Origin: Lentimicrobiaceae bacterium
GTDB taxonomy: Bacteria > Bacteroidota > Bacteroidia > Bacteroidales > F082
DNA length: 64,000 nucleotides
Assembly (NCBI GenBank): GCA_002708315.1
Contig: PANC01000031.1
Span: 31,479-95,478, forward strand
Reading direction: 5' to 3'
Shown here: in pieces, positions 54,147 to 62,504 of the stretch
How positions within the stretch are numbered: position 1 is the stretch's first letter
Layout: each line of letters starts with the position of its first letter
Made by a program: the position numbers and the translations under genes
Notes under the pieces: generated by a model
Seen by the model: only the letters and a program-made list of their open reading frames with translations
Told to the model about the DNA's origin: nothing
Database searches by the model: none

Positions 54147-55538
54147 ATGAAACTTAAGTCTGAAATTTTAACACTAGTGTTTTTGATAGGTCTTTTTATG
54201 ACATCAACAGCACAAAGCTTCACAACAAAGGATGATCTTGCAAAATATGGCAACGACAGTATTGAATGTGTTAAAAATTTATCCCTTTATCGTGGTGATT
54301 ATAAACAATGGAAAGCAAGTGGATATAAAAGTGATATTATTTCATCCGCATTAAAATATTGGAGGCATGTACTTGACAACTGTCCAAAAGCTACAGAAAA
54401 TATATATGTTGATGGGGTAAAAATGATTAACTATAGTATCAAAAAAGAAAAGGATGCCACCAGAAAACAAGAGTTGACAGATACCTTAATGATGCTTTAT
54501 GATATGAGAGTACATTATTATCCGTATCACTACAAAACTAAGAAACCGCAAGTGGGCAGTATACTTGGCAGAAAAGGTATAGATTATTATAACCTTAGTC
54601 CTTCCAAAAACTACCTTGGAGCATACGAGATATTAGGAGAATCAATTGAACTCGATGGTGAAAACGCAAAAGGATCAGTATACGTATACTATTTTAGGTC
54701 AATTACTAAAATGGCCAAAAAAGGATATGTTGATACCTTAGCCGTTGTGGATGCTTACGATATGCTAAGTGATTACATTGATGATAATATTGATAAATAT
54801 GATAAATCAGGCAATTGGAAAAAAGGAGAAGAGTACATCAACATAAAGGGTACCATAGAAAAGTCGTTTGAACCATTTGCCAAATGCGATGACCTAGTAA
54901 GAATATATCAGAAAAAATATGATGCTAATCCTGAGGATGTAAAATTACTTAAAAAGATAACGAAGCTGTTGGATAAAAAAGGTTGTATAGAATCACCATT
55001 ATATTTCCATTCCACTGTAGCCTTATATAGACTAGAGCCTTCTCCAGAGTCTGCATACTTAATAGGTAAAATGTTGCTCAAAGAAGAGAAATATGTGGAG
55101 GCAGTCCCCTATCTTGAGGAAGCCATTAAAATGGAAAATGAAACCAGAGCTTACAAGGCATTAATATTCCTTGCTGAGGATTTTATGTCTCTTCAAAAGA
55201 ATGAAAAAGCCCGTGCAATTGCTAGAAAAGCCGCAAATCTAAATCCGAAAGTTGGCAAACCTTACATTATAATTGGAGATTTATATGCATCAGCAGCTAA
55301 TGAATGTGGAAATGATGAGCTAACGAGAAAAGTCGCCTATTGGGCAGCTGTTGATCAATATAAAAAAGCTCGCTCTGTTGAACCTAGTATTGCCACAGCA
55401 ATGAATAAGAGAATTAGTTCTTATCAAAAATATTTCCCAACCACTGAGCTTTTATTTTTCTACAACCTTCATGAAGGCGATGAATATACCGTAGAATGTT
55501 GGATTAATGAGAAAACCACGGTTAGAGCTGCCAAGTAA
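54147..55538 (+). CDS. secreted tetratricopeptide repeat protein
   Basis: A 463-residue protein with a signal peptide (cleavage near TSTAQ) and TPR-like helical repeats, clearest in the C-terminal half: SAYLIGKMLLKEEKYVEAV and YKALIFLAEDFMSLQ. It lies between the outer-membrane barrel and lptC and is likely to act as a periplasmic scaffold. The same gene order is familiar in Bacteroidota. Function not known. Confidence 0.8.
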   Translation: MKLKSEILTLVFLIGLFMTSTAQSFTTKDDLAKYGNDSIECVKNLSLYRGDYKQWKASGYKSDIISSALKYWRHVLDNCPKATENIYVDGVKMINYSIKKEKDATRKQELTDTLMMLYDMRVHYYPYHYKTKKPQVGSILGRKGIDYYNLSPSKNYLGAYEILGESIELDGENAKGSVYVYYFRSITKMAKKGYVDTLAVVDAYDMLSDYIDDNIDKYDKSGNWKKGEEYINIKGTIEKSFEPFAKCDDLVRIYQKKYDANPEDVKLLKKITKLLDKKGCIESPLYFHSTVALYRLEPSPESAYLIGKMLLKEEKYVEAVPYLEEAIKMENETRAYKALIFLAEDFMSLQKNEKARAIARKAANLNPKVGKPYIIIGDLYASAANECGNDELTRKVAYWAAVDQYKKARSVEPSIATAMNKRISSYQKYFPTTELLFFYNLHEGDEYTVECWINEKTTVRAAK

Positions 55539-55553
55539 ACGAACTCTATAGCT

Positions 55554-56120
55554 ATGTTCTTAAAATCAATAAAAAGTATTATTCTAGTTTTGACTGGGGT
55601 AATTATTTTTTCTTGTGAGAACTCAATATCGAGAATAAATGAGATCACACAATTAGAGGATACTCTGGCTGCTATTACTACGTACGATATTGTTTATGAG
55701 AGATCAGATTCAGGTTTTATTAGGGTCAGATTAAGTAGCCCTCTCATGAAACGATATGTTGGTGAAGATGAGTATAATGAATTTCCTAATGGATTTGAAA
55801 TAATCTTCTTTAATAAAAATGGAGATCAAACATCTTACATAACCGCAAATTATGGTATTGACTACCGAAAACGCAAAATAATGAATGCAAGAAATAACGT
55901 GGTCATACAAAATTATGAAACCAATGAAGAACTATATACAGAAAACCTAATTTGGAATCAAAAAAAAAATATTATTAAATCCAACACATTTGTAAAATTA
56001 GTTATGCCAGATAAAACAATTTTCGGAGATAGCATGTGGGCAAATGAGGAATTTACAGAACATGAGATTTATAATATCAAAGGTCAATTTGACATTGAAG
56101 AAGACTCCATATCACGTTAG
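55554..56120 (+). CDS. lptC: LptC-like LPS export lipoprotein
   Basis: A 188-residue lipoprotein (lipobox IIFSC, Cys21) with the LptC fold: repeated beta strands with YITANYGIDYRKRKIM and NVVIQNYETNEELYTENLIW. LptC links the inner-membrane LPS transporter to the LptA/OstA bridge. It is separated by 15 bases from the TPR gene and 73 from the CNNM gene. The OstA-like (33 kb) and LptD (57.6 kb) partners are also in the window. Confidence 0.87.
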   Translation: MFLKSIKSIILVLTGVIIFSCENSISRINEITQLEDTLAAITTYDIVYERSDSGFIRVRLSSPLMKRYVGEDEYNEFPNGFEIIFFNKNGDQTSYITANYGIDYRKRKIMNARNNVVIQNYETNEELYTENLIWNQKKNIIKSNTFVKLVMPDKTIFGDSMWANEEFTEHEIYNIKGQFDIEEDSISR

Positions 56121-56173
56121 TTAAATATTCCATATACCCCGATTAACAGATAATCCATTGAAAAAATAATAAT

Positions 56174-56181
56174 TACATTTG
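56174..56181 (+). promoter_or_regulatory. -7 element TACATTTG for the CNNM/CBS gene
   Basis: TACATTTG, 12 bases before the ATG at 56194. TTG at 56158-56160 is only 13 bases upstream, so the -33 is uncertain. Confidence 0.35.
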
Positions 56182-56193
56182 TTAAAATAATAC

Positions 56194-57462
56194 ATGAGTA
56201 CAAACGGACTTATAATCATCTTCTCATTATTGTTTTCGGGGTTCTTCTCTGGAATGGAAATAGCTTTTGTTAGTTCAAATCGTTTGGTTCAGGAGCTTGA
56301 TCTTAAACGCAAGATAATTCCAGCACGAATTCTTTCGGCATTCTTCAATCATCCATCAAGATTTATCGGAGCATTATTATTGGGAAATAATATTGCACTT
56401 GTAATCTACGGAATCGCAATTGCTAATTTACTTGAGCCATTAATAATTGATCTTCTGCTACCGTCAATTAATTCAGAGTATGCAGTTCTTTTATGTCAAA
56501 CAATTATTTCAACTCTTTTAATTTTATTGGTAGCTGAGTTTATTCCAAAAGTTTTATTCCGTATAAGACCCAATGCAATATTAAAAGCATTCGCATTGCC
56601 AGTATGGTTATTTTACTACCTTTTTTATCCATTAATATTATTGTATATAGGGGTATCCGAATTAATCTTGAAAGTAATATTTAGGGTTAAGCTAGCTAAA
56701 GAATCGTATTCATTCAGTGCTGTTGATTTAGAAGAATATGTTAAAGATTCATTAACAGCAGGTGGAGATACAAATGAGGAAATAAATAAAGAAATTCAAA
56801 TGATCCAAAATGCCATGGATTTCAAGCATGTTAAATTGCGCGAATGTATGGTTCCGAGAACTGAAATAAAAGCACTTGAAATAGGTAAAGAAGTTGAAGA
56901 ATATAATAAAATGCTAGTGGAAACAGGGCATTCAAAAATATTTATTTACGAAGACACCATTGATAAAATTATAGGTTATGTACATGTTTATGATTTATTA
57001 AACAACCCATTATCAGTTAAAGAAGTTATTCGAGAAATTGAGCCCTATCCAGAAACAATGCCCGCAAATGAATTACTTCAGAAATTTATATCAGGACATA
57101 AAAGCTCAGCAATTGTGTTAGATGAGTTTGGAGGAACTGCTGGAATTGTAACTATGGAAGATATTATAGAGGAAATATTTGGTGAAATTGAGGATGAGCA
57201 TGATAATGTTGAAGATGTGGAAAGACAAATATCTGATAATACTTTCTTATTCTCAGCAAGGCTTGAGATTGATTATTTAAATGAAAAGTATAAATTTAAT
57301 ATCCCCGTTCTTGACGACTATGAAACTCTTGCAGGATATCTGATCCACAACTACAGCAGTATTCCTAACAAAGGAGAGGTTATTACGATTAGTCCTTATA
57401 AATTTACTGTGATTAAGTCCAGTGGAAATAAACTAGAAGAACTTAAAATGGTAATTGAATAG
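56194..57462 (+). CDS. CNNM/CBS/CorC-domain membrane protein (hemolysin family)
   Basis: A 422-residue protein: an N-terminal CNNM membrane domain of about four helices (residues 1-185, with FSGMEIAFVSSNR), two CBS domains (about 205-330; VPRTEIKAL, AIVLDEFGGTAGIVTMEDI) and a C-terminal CorC_HlyC domain (about 340-422). Members export Mg or Co ions or regulate such export; the hemolysin name is historical. Typical neighbour of lptC in the phylum. Confidence 0.92.
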   Translation: MSTNGLIIIFSLLFSGFFSGMEIAFVSSNRLVQELDLKRKIIPARILSAFFNHPSRFIGALLLGNNIALVIYGIAIANLLEPLIIDLLLPSINSEYAVLLCQTIISTLLILLVAEFIPKVLFRIRPNAILKAFALPVWLFYYLFYPLILLYIGVSELILKVIFRVKLAKESYSFSAVDLEEYVKDSLTAGGDTNEEINKEIQMIQNAMDFKHVKLRECMVPRTEIKALEIGKEVEEYNKMLVETGHSKIFIYEDTIDKIIGYVHVYDLLNNPLSVKEVIREIEPYPETMPANELLQKFISGHKSSAIVLDEFGGTAGIVTMEDIIEEIFGEIEDEHDNVEDVERQISDNTFLFSARLEIDYLNEKYKFNIPVLDDYETLAGYLIHNYSSIPNKGEVITISPYKFTVIKSSGNKLEELKMVIE

Positions 57463-57531
57463 TAATAAGGTATCTTTATATACATTGTAATATCTTTATA
57501 ATTAACACGTTCCTGATAGTATTAACCAAAA

Positions 57532-57562
57532 TTGGTGAGCTCTGTGAGGCTTCTTATTTTTG
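57532..57562 (+). promoter_or_regulatory. putative lptD promoter, TTG-N20-TATTTTTG
   Basis: A -33 TTG (57532-57534) and a -7 TATTTTTG (57555-57562) are 20 bases apart, within the known range. A second -7 match, TATATTTG, is at 57567-57574. It argues that translation starts downstream, at TTG 57614. Confidence 0.55.
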
Positions 57563-57613
57563 GAATTATATTTGCATTTTATTAAAGTTATAAAAACAGA
57601 AAACTACAAAGGT

Positions 57614-60304
57614 TTGATAGTTAATATTAATTTCAAAAAAATAATATTATTGCTATGGATAATTGTTTTCTGTTTTAACCCATTTAGCGTATTATCCTCT
57701 TCATTTACCAAAGTAATTTTAATCACTGATAGCATAACAACAAGTTATAATGATTCATTGGCAATAGCTTATGGAGACACACTGATTTATATGGATACTA
57801 TAGTGGGAAACCGCATTATTTCCACTAGTATTAGGGGAGATACAGTAATTGATGAAAATATTAGTAGAACAAAGATTGATGACAAAGTAGAGCGGTATGC
57901 CAGAGATTCCATAGTTCAGGATATATCTCAACGTAAAATATATCTTTATGGTGATGCCGAGGTAATATATCAGGATATAATTCTAAACGCAGAATTCATT
58001 GAAGTAGACCTAAACACAAACACTGTATTTGCATCAGGACTTGAAGACAGCACGGGTAAAGTAATTGGTGATCCAGAGTTTACGCAAGGTGATCAAACCT
58101 TCAAATCATCCACAATGACATACAACTTTGATAGTAAAAAGGGGATGATATCGAGCGTTGTTACTGAGGATGGTAATGGATTCTTACATGGTAAAAAAGT
58201 TAAAAAGCTTGAAGACAATACTGTTAATATTTTAAATGGTACATATACTACATGTAATCTTGAAGAACATCCACATTTTGGTTTCAAGTTCAAAAAATCT
58301 AGAGTGATTCCTGATTCTAAGATTGTAACTGGCCCTGCGTATATGGAAATTGAACAAATGCCAACACCAATTGGTCTTCCATTTGGGTTTTTTCCCAACA
58401 AGGCAGGTCAAACATCAGGAATTGTAATACCTACTTTTGGTGAATATACAAATAGGGGGTTCTACCTTGAGGATGGCGGTTACTACTGGGCAATAAATGA
58501 ATACATGGATTTTCAGGTTCTTGGTGATATTTATTCAAGAGGCGGTTGGGGCGTAAAGCCTCGATTTAGATACAAAAAGAGATATAAGTATAGTGGTGAT
58601 ATTAACCTTGGTTATGCAGTTAATATTGTTGGAACAAAGGACACTCCAGATTATTCTAAGAGCACTGATTTCAAAGTTAGATGGTCTCATAGACAAGACC
58701 CCAAAGCGAGGCCTAATAGCACATTTACTGCTGATGTAAACATAGTTAGTGGCAACTATGTTAAGTATAATGTTGTATCTGCAGAAGATTACCTTTCAAA
58801 TGAGTTCCAGTCGAGTGTTGCATATCAGAAAAATTGGGGTGGCAAGTTCTTTCTTACCCTAAATGCAAGTCACCGACAAAATACTAAAACCCACAAAGTA
58901 GATGTAAGTTTGCCTGAGATGACATTCACTGTGAATAGATTTTATCCCTTGAGAAATAAAAAAGGTGGAAAGAAAAAATTTTATGAGGATTTGAGTGTTT
59001 CGTACTCCATGAATAGCCGAAATCAAATCAGCACTGTTGACTCTGTTCTATTTGACATGGAAACAATCGAAAATAATATGCAAGCAGGTGCTATTCATAA
59101 GGTACCCATTAGCCTCCCAATAAAAGTTTTAAAATACTTCACTCTTAATACTTCCTTTAATATTACCGACAGAATGTATAGTCGCAGTATAAATAAGTAT
59201 TGGGAAGGTGATACTACTGTAGTTGGCGGTGATACCATACCTCCTGGAGTTATTATTGATACCATAAATGGCTTTAGAAACAGCATTGATTATAGTATAA
59301 CTAGCTCATTATCTACAAAGCTATTCGGAATGGTTGGCTTTAAAAAAGGACCTGTGAGGGCAATTCGTCATGTACTTACTCCAAGCATTAACTTTGCATA
59401 TACGCCGGATTTTGGGTCTGCTAATCTTGGATATTATGGTGCATACACTGATGGTAATGGCAGGGAAGTAGTGTACTCGCATTTTGAAGGTAGCTTATAT
59501 GGGTCTCCTCCAGGGCAAGAATCAGGTAGGGTTGGCATATCCCTTGCTAATAATCTTGAAATCAAAGTTCCTTCAAAAAAAGACACAATTACTGGCCTAA
59601 AAAAGATAAAATTAATTGAAAGTTTTAGCATTTCAGGAAATTACGATTTGACAAAAGATTCATTAAATATGTCAATGATAACAATGTCGGGAAGAACAAC
59701 TCTATGGAAGAATTTTAATGTACAATATGGATCAATATGGGATCCTTACGCTGCTGATAGTTCAGGAAACCGCATAAATAAATTTGAGTGGGATGTAAAT
59801 CGTAGACTTTTACGTTTAGAGCAGACCACATGGAGATTAAGTTTAGGGTTCAAACTTGGAGATGGCGATTTCAAGAAAAAAGACAAGCCAAGTAATGCCA
59901 GCGAAGATGAAATTGATGAAATAAATGATAACCTGAATGGATACGTTGACTGGAGTATTCCATGGTCATTAAATCTTAACTATAACTTTACATACACCAA
60001 TAACCTGGAATATATAGATAATATGAAAGTTCCTAACAATACTGTTGTTCAAACTCTATCCTTCGCAGGTCAGGTAAATATAACTCCAAAATGGAAGTTT
60101 ACTTTTAACTCGGGTTGGGATTTTACACAGAATAAGCTATCTTATACATCCATTAATTTATATCGTGATTTACACTGTTGGGAGATGAGATTTAGCTGGA
60201 TACCACTTGGAGTAAGACAAAGCTGGAATTTTTCTATAAATGTTAAAGCATCCATTCTTCAGGATCTAAAACTGAACAAAAAGAAAGATTTTAGAGATTA
60301 TTAG
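57614..60304 (+). CDS. lptD: LPS-assembly protein LptD (putative)
   Basis: A large outer-membrane beta-barrel of about 896 residues. A hydrophobic signal sequence (IILLLWIIVFCFNPFSVLSS) leads to an OstA-like periplasmic part (IYLYGDAEVIYQDIILNAEF, SSTMTYNFDSKKG) and then a barrel marked by LPFGFFPNKAGQTSGIVIPTFGEY. LptD inserts LPS into the outer leaflet. No ATG precedes the signal: the TTG at 57560 lies inside the -7 element, so the TTG at 57614, preceded by AAAGG, is chosen. The soluble N-terminal domain resembles LptA. Confidence 0.85.
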   Translation: MIVNINFKKIILLLWIIVFCFNPFSVLSSSFTKVILITDSITTSYNDSLAIAYGDTLIYMDTIVGNRIISTSIRGDTVIDENISRTKIDDKVERYARDSIVQDISQRKIYLYGDAEVIYQDIILNAEFIEVDLNTNTVFASGLEDSTGKVIGDPEFTQGDQTFKSSTMTYNFDSKKGMISSVVTEDGNGFLHGKKVKKLEDNTVNILNGTYTTCNLEEHPHFGFKFKKSRVIPDSKIVTGPAYMEIEQMPTPIGLPFGFFPNKAGQTSGIVIPTFGEYTNRGFYLEDGGYYWAINEYMDFQVLGDIYSRGGWGVKPRFRYKKRYKYSGDINLGYAVNIVGTKDTPDYSKSTDFKVRWSHRQDPKARPNSTFTADVNIVSGNYVKYNVVSAEDYLSNEFQSSVAYQKNWGGKFFLTLNASHRQNTKTHKVDVSLPEMTFTVNRFYPLRNKKGGKKKFYEDLSVSYSMNSRNQISTVDSVLFDMETIENNMQAGAIHKVPISLPIKVLKYFTLNTSFNITDRMYSRSINKYWEGDTTVVGGDTIPPGVIIDTINGFRNSIDYSITSSLSTKLFGMVGFKKGPVRAIRHVLTPSINFAYTPDFGSANLGYYGAYTDGNGREVVYSHFEGSLYGSPPGQESGRVGISLANNLEIKVPSKKDTITGLKKIKLIESFSISGNYDLTKDSLNMSMITMSGRTTLWKNFNVQYGSIWDPYAADSSGNRINKFEWDVNRRLLRLEQTTWRLSLGFKLGDGDFKKKDKPSNASEDEIDEINDNLNGYVDWSIPWSLNLNYNFTYTNNLEYIDNMKVPNNTVVQTLSFAGQVNITPKWKFTFNSGWDFTQNKLSYTSINLYRDLHCWEMRFSWIPLGVRQSWNFSINVKASILQDLKLNKKKDFRDY

Positions 60305-60364
60305 TAATTGTACGTAATAATAATTCAAGGCTAATAGTAGATAAATATCTTATTAAAAATATCT

Positions 60365-60372
60365 TACTTTTG
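60365..60372 (+). promoter_or_regulatory. -7 element TACTTTTG for tRNA-Arg
   Basis: TACTTTTG, the same octamer as at the two other tRNA genes, 41 bases before the tRNA 5' end. No TTG at the -33 position. Confidence 0.45.
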
Positions 60373-60413
60373 CAGCTCTTTTTATAAGTCTATTAAAAGA
60401 TATTATGAGACTT

Positions 60414-60485
60414 GGCCCCGTAGTTCAACGGATAGAATAAGAGTTTCCTAAACTTTAGATAGTGGTTCGATTCCACTCGGGGCTA
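60414..60485 (+). tRNA. tRNA-Arg (CCT)
   Basis: A 72-base tRNA: acceptor GGCCCCG/CGGGGCT (first pair G-U), D-arm GTTC ... GAAT, anticodon stem AGAGT/ACTTT with loop TTCCTAA, anticodon CCT (Arg, reads AGG). T-arm AGTGG/CCACT with TTCGATT, discriminator A. A hairpin follows 30 bases later (60516-60556). Confidence 0.92.
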
Positions 60486-60515
60486 CTTCCATTTTAAAAT
60501 ACTACTAAATATATA

Positions 60516-60556
60516 ATACTAAGCACCAATGGCAGTCATGCTGCAGTTTTTAGTAT
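60516..60556. terminator. nested hairpin between tRNA-Arg and the moaA remnant
   Basis: Outer arms ATACTAA (60516-60522) and TTAGTAT (60550-60556) pair, with GCAG/CTGC pairing inside them. There is no clear T-run on either side, so its role as a terminator is uncertain. It lies 6 bases beyond the stop of the minus-strand moaA remnant. Confidence 0.3.
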
Positions 60557-60561
60557 GTAAA

Positions 60562-60837
60562 TTATGGAGATTCCAATTTTTTCAAGGTATCCATACCTCC
60601 TCTTATTCGATATTTTGATTTTACAGTTTCCTGAATTATTCTAGTAATATCTTTACCTTCTCTCAGTGGGGTCAGTAAGTCAAATTCTGTGGAGGAAAAT
60701 AAACAAATCTTAATATGTCCATTTGCTGTTAATCGGATTCTATTACATGAATCACAAAATGGATTAGTAATGGAACTAATTAACCCAAATGATCCCTGAT
60801 AACCTTCTATTTTATTATTTTTATCTTTGTAGAACAC
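60562..60837 (-). pseudogene. moaA: moaA remnant: C-terminal fragment of GTP 3',8-cyclase
   Basis: A 91-residue frame matching only the C-terminal part of MoaA, the radical-SAM enzyme that starts molybdenum cofactor synthesis. It keeps the C-terminal cluster ligands Cys28, Cys31 and Cys45 in FCDSCNRIRLTANG and ICLF, plus GGM near the end. It lacks the whole radical-SAM TIM barrel (over 200 residues) and the usual C-terminal Gly-Gly tail (it ends KKLESP). Only a GTG is available as a start. The divergent TPR gene begins 33 bases away, leaving no room for the rest, so this is a relic, not a functional gene. Confidence 0.75.
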
Positions 60838-60869
60838 AAGCTTTTAACTTAAATTAGAGTGTATCAAAG

Positions 60870-61721
60870 ATGAGTATTGGTAATGATAGGAATGAAGAAA
60901 TTAGGATCCTAAAGGATGGCCATCCTTTTTTTGTGATGAGACATTCTTTAAGGTCATTTACCAAAGAAAAAAATTGGGAAAGTTTGCTCATGGCTAGTCA
61001 AAACATGATGTCCATTTATCCAGAGGTTGAGTTTGGTTGGTACTCATATGCTCTTTCTTTGTTGATGTTAAGTGAATATGAAGAGGCAAAGATGAGTTTC
61101 AAAAAAGCTATCTATTTAAATTCCGACTCCATCGATTCATATTTTCATCTGGGAATTACCAACTATCGCCTAGGAGAATATGAAGAGGCAATAATAAACT
61201 ATTCCATAGCGCTAAAGAAAGGAATGAACAATCATTTGATTTATTTCAACCTCGGAAATGCACATTACAAATCTAATAATACCGATAATGCAATTAATTT
61301 ATACTTGGAGTGCCTTTCGATATCCCCTAAATTTAAAGAAGCGTCAAATAGTCTTTTAGAGATTTATTTTGATAATGCTGACTACTTTAACACTGATGAA
61401 TCAACAATCTCAATTATTAATGATCCAAGACTATTGGATTACCTTATAACGCAAGCACAAATAATTTCAAAAAAAGAAAATAATCCAAGCAATTCTGATT
61501 TGAGAAAAGCTATAAGGTTATTGAATTCTGCCATTTACATAGATGATAGACATTCGGTTGCATATTATGAAAGATCTAAAGTAAAAGCACTATTAGGGGA
61601 TATAAAAGGACATTCGCACGATAAAGCAATGGCGTTTCAAATTGATACCTACAATAGAGAAGGTGATTATTTCTTTGCGTATTCACCCAGTCTAATAAAA
61701 AAAGATGCTGGGGCTAATTAA
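60870..61721 (+). CDS. tetratricopeptide repeat protein (cytosolic)
   Basis: A 283-residue soluble protein without a signal peptide. At least three clear TPRs sit at about residues 50-155: WYSYALSLLMLSEYEEAK, YFHLGITNYRLGEYEEAI and YFNLGNAHYKSNNTDNAI, with a weaker one near 205-235. It is likely a protein-interaction scaffold. The start ATG is 33 bases from the moaA remnant. Partner unknown. Confidence 0.85.
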   Translation: MSIGNDRNEEIRILKDGHPFFVMRHSLRSFTKEKNWESLLMASQNMMSIYPEVEFGWYSYALSLLMLSEYEEAKMSFKKAIYLNSDSIDSYFHLGITNYRLGEYEEAIINYSIALKKGMNNHLIYFNLGNAHYKSNNTDNAINLYLECLSISPKFKEASNSLLEIYFDNADYFNTDESTISIINDPRLLDYLITQAQIISKKENNPSNSDLRKAIRLLNSAIYIDDRHSVAYYERSKVKALLGDIKGHSHDKAMAFQIDTYNREGDYFFAYSPSLIKKDAGAN

Positions 61722-61784
61722 CTGAAAATATTTTTTACAAAGTTTATTTCTATCCTTTTATAATTAGTATTCTAAGGTAATGCA

Positions 61785-62156
61785 TCACCTATTTTTCATA
61801 AATTCCGCAGTTTGCTGGAAATAACTCCACAGAAACTCTTTTTCAGAGTCGCCAATCTCTGATTTATCAAGAGCAATCTTCATGTTATTCAGCCAGCTTT
61901 TTTTTGCATTATCATCAACCGGAAAATTCACATGACGCATTCGTAAACGCGGATGTCCTCTTTGCTCGTTATAGGTGGTTGGACCACCCAGATACTGTAT
62001 CATAAATAGAAATAGTCTTTCCTCGGCACCTTCAAAGTCACCCTTATACATTGGAGCAAGTAGCTTATCATTTTTTATCTCGGTATAAAAGTCGTGTATA
62101 AGTTTCTTTATATTTTCCTCCCCTATTTTATCGTAGTAAGTAATTTGCATTTTCAT
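61785..62156 (-). CDS. truncated hemoglobin (group II type)
   Basis: A 123-residue single globin domain with the TrHb group II pattern: YLGGPTTY after the distal region, then RGHPRLRMRH with the proximal His, and a Trp at the G8 position (SWLNNM). Such proteins bind O2 or NO and protect against nitrosative or oxygen stress. It is single-gene and convergent with the TPR gene. Confidence 0.92.
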   Translation of the reverse strand: MKMQITYYDKIGEENIKKLIHDFYTEIKNDKLLAPMYKGDFEGAEERLFLFMIQYLGGPTTYNEQRGHPRLRMRHVNFPVDDNAKKSWLNNMKIALDKSEIGDSEKEFLWSYFQQTAEFMKNR

Positions 62157-62504
62157 GGCTGTAGAATGTTTTGTTTACACAAAATAAATCAAACATTTTC
62201 AAAGTAACATATATTTATAAATTCATGATAAATTTGTTACTAACAATTTTATTATCGTTAAAATGGTTAATCAAGAATATTTTACCTCTTTTATGTAATT
62301 GAGATATCATTTTAATTATGATGTACTATTTTATATATTGATAGTTCTGTCCTTTTCTTTGATATTATATACTTAAACGTTGATTTTATTTTATTTGCGT
62401 TATAATTATTATGTTATTTGACATCAAATCAAAAAGTATTTAACTTTAAAGAAAAACTAAATATGAAGATAAAGAATATATTACTTAATAAAAAAATTAA
62501 AATC
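62157..62504. other. intergenic region trHb / CotH
   Basis: 348 very AT-rich bases between divergent genes. No gene, tRNA or strong hairpin was seen. There is no good TAnnTTTG match on either strand; the nearest are TTATTTG-type sequences lacking the two spacer bases. Confidence 0.4.

Noticed and set aside
60414..60870. tRNA-Arg as an attachment site of a mobile element
   Set aside because: No copy of the tRNA 3' end, integrase or direct repeat was found nearby, so only the moaA remnant hints at past rearrangement.
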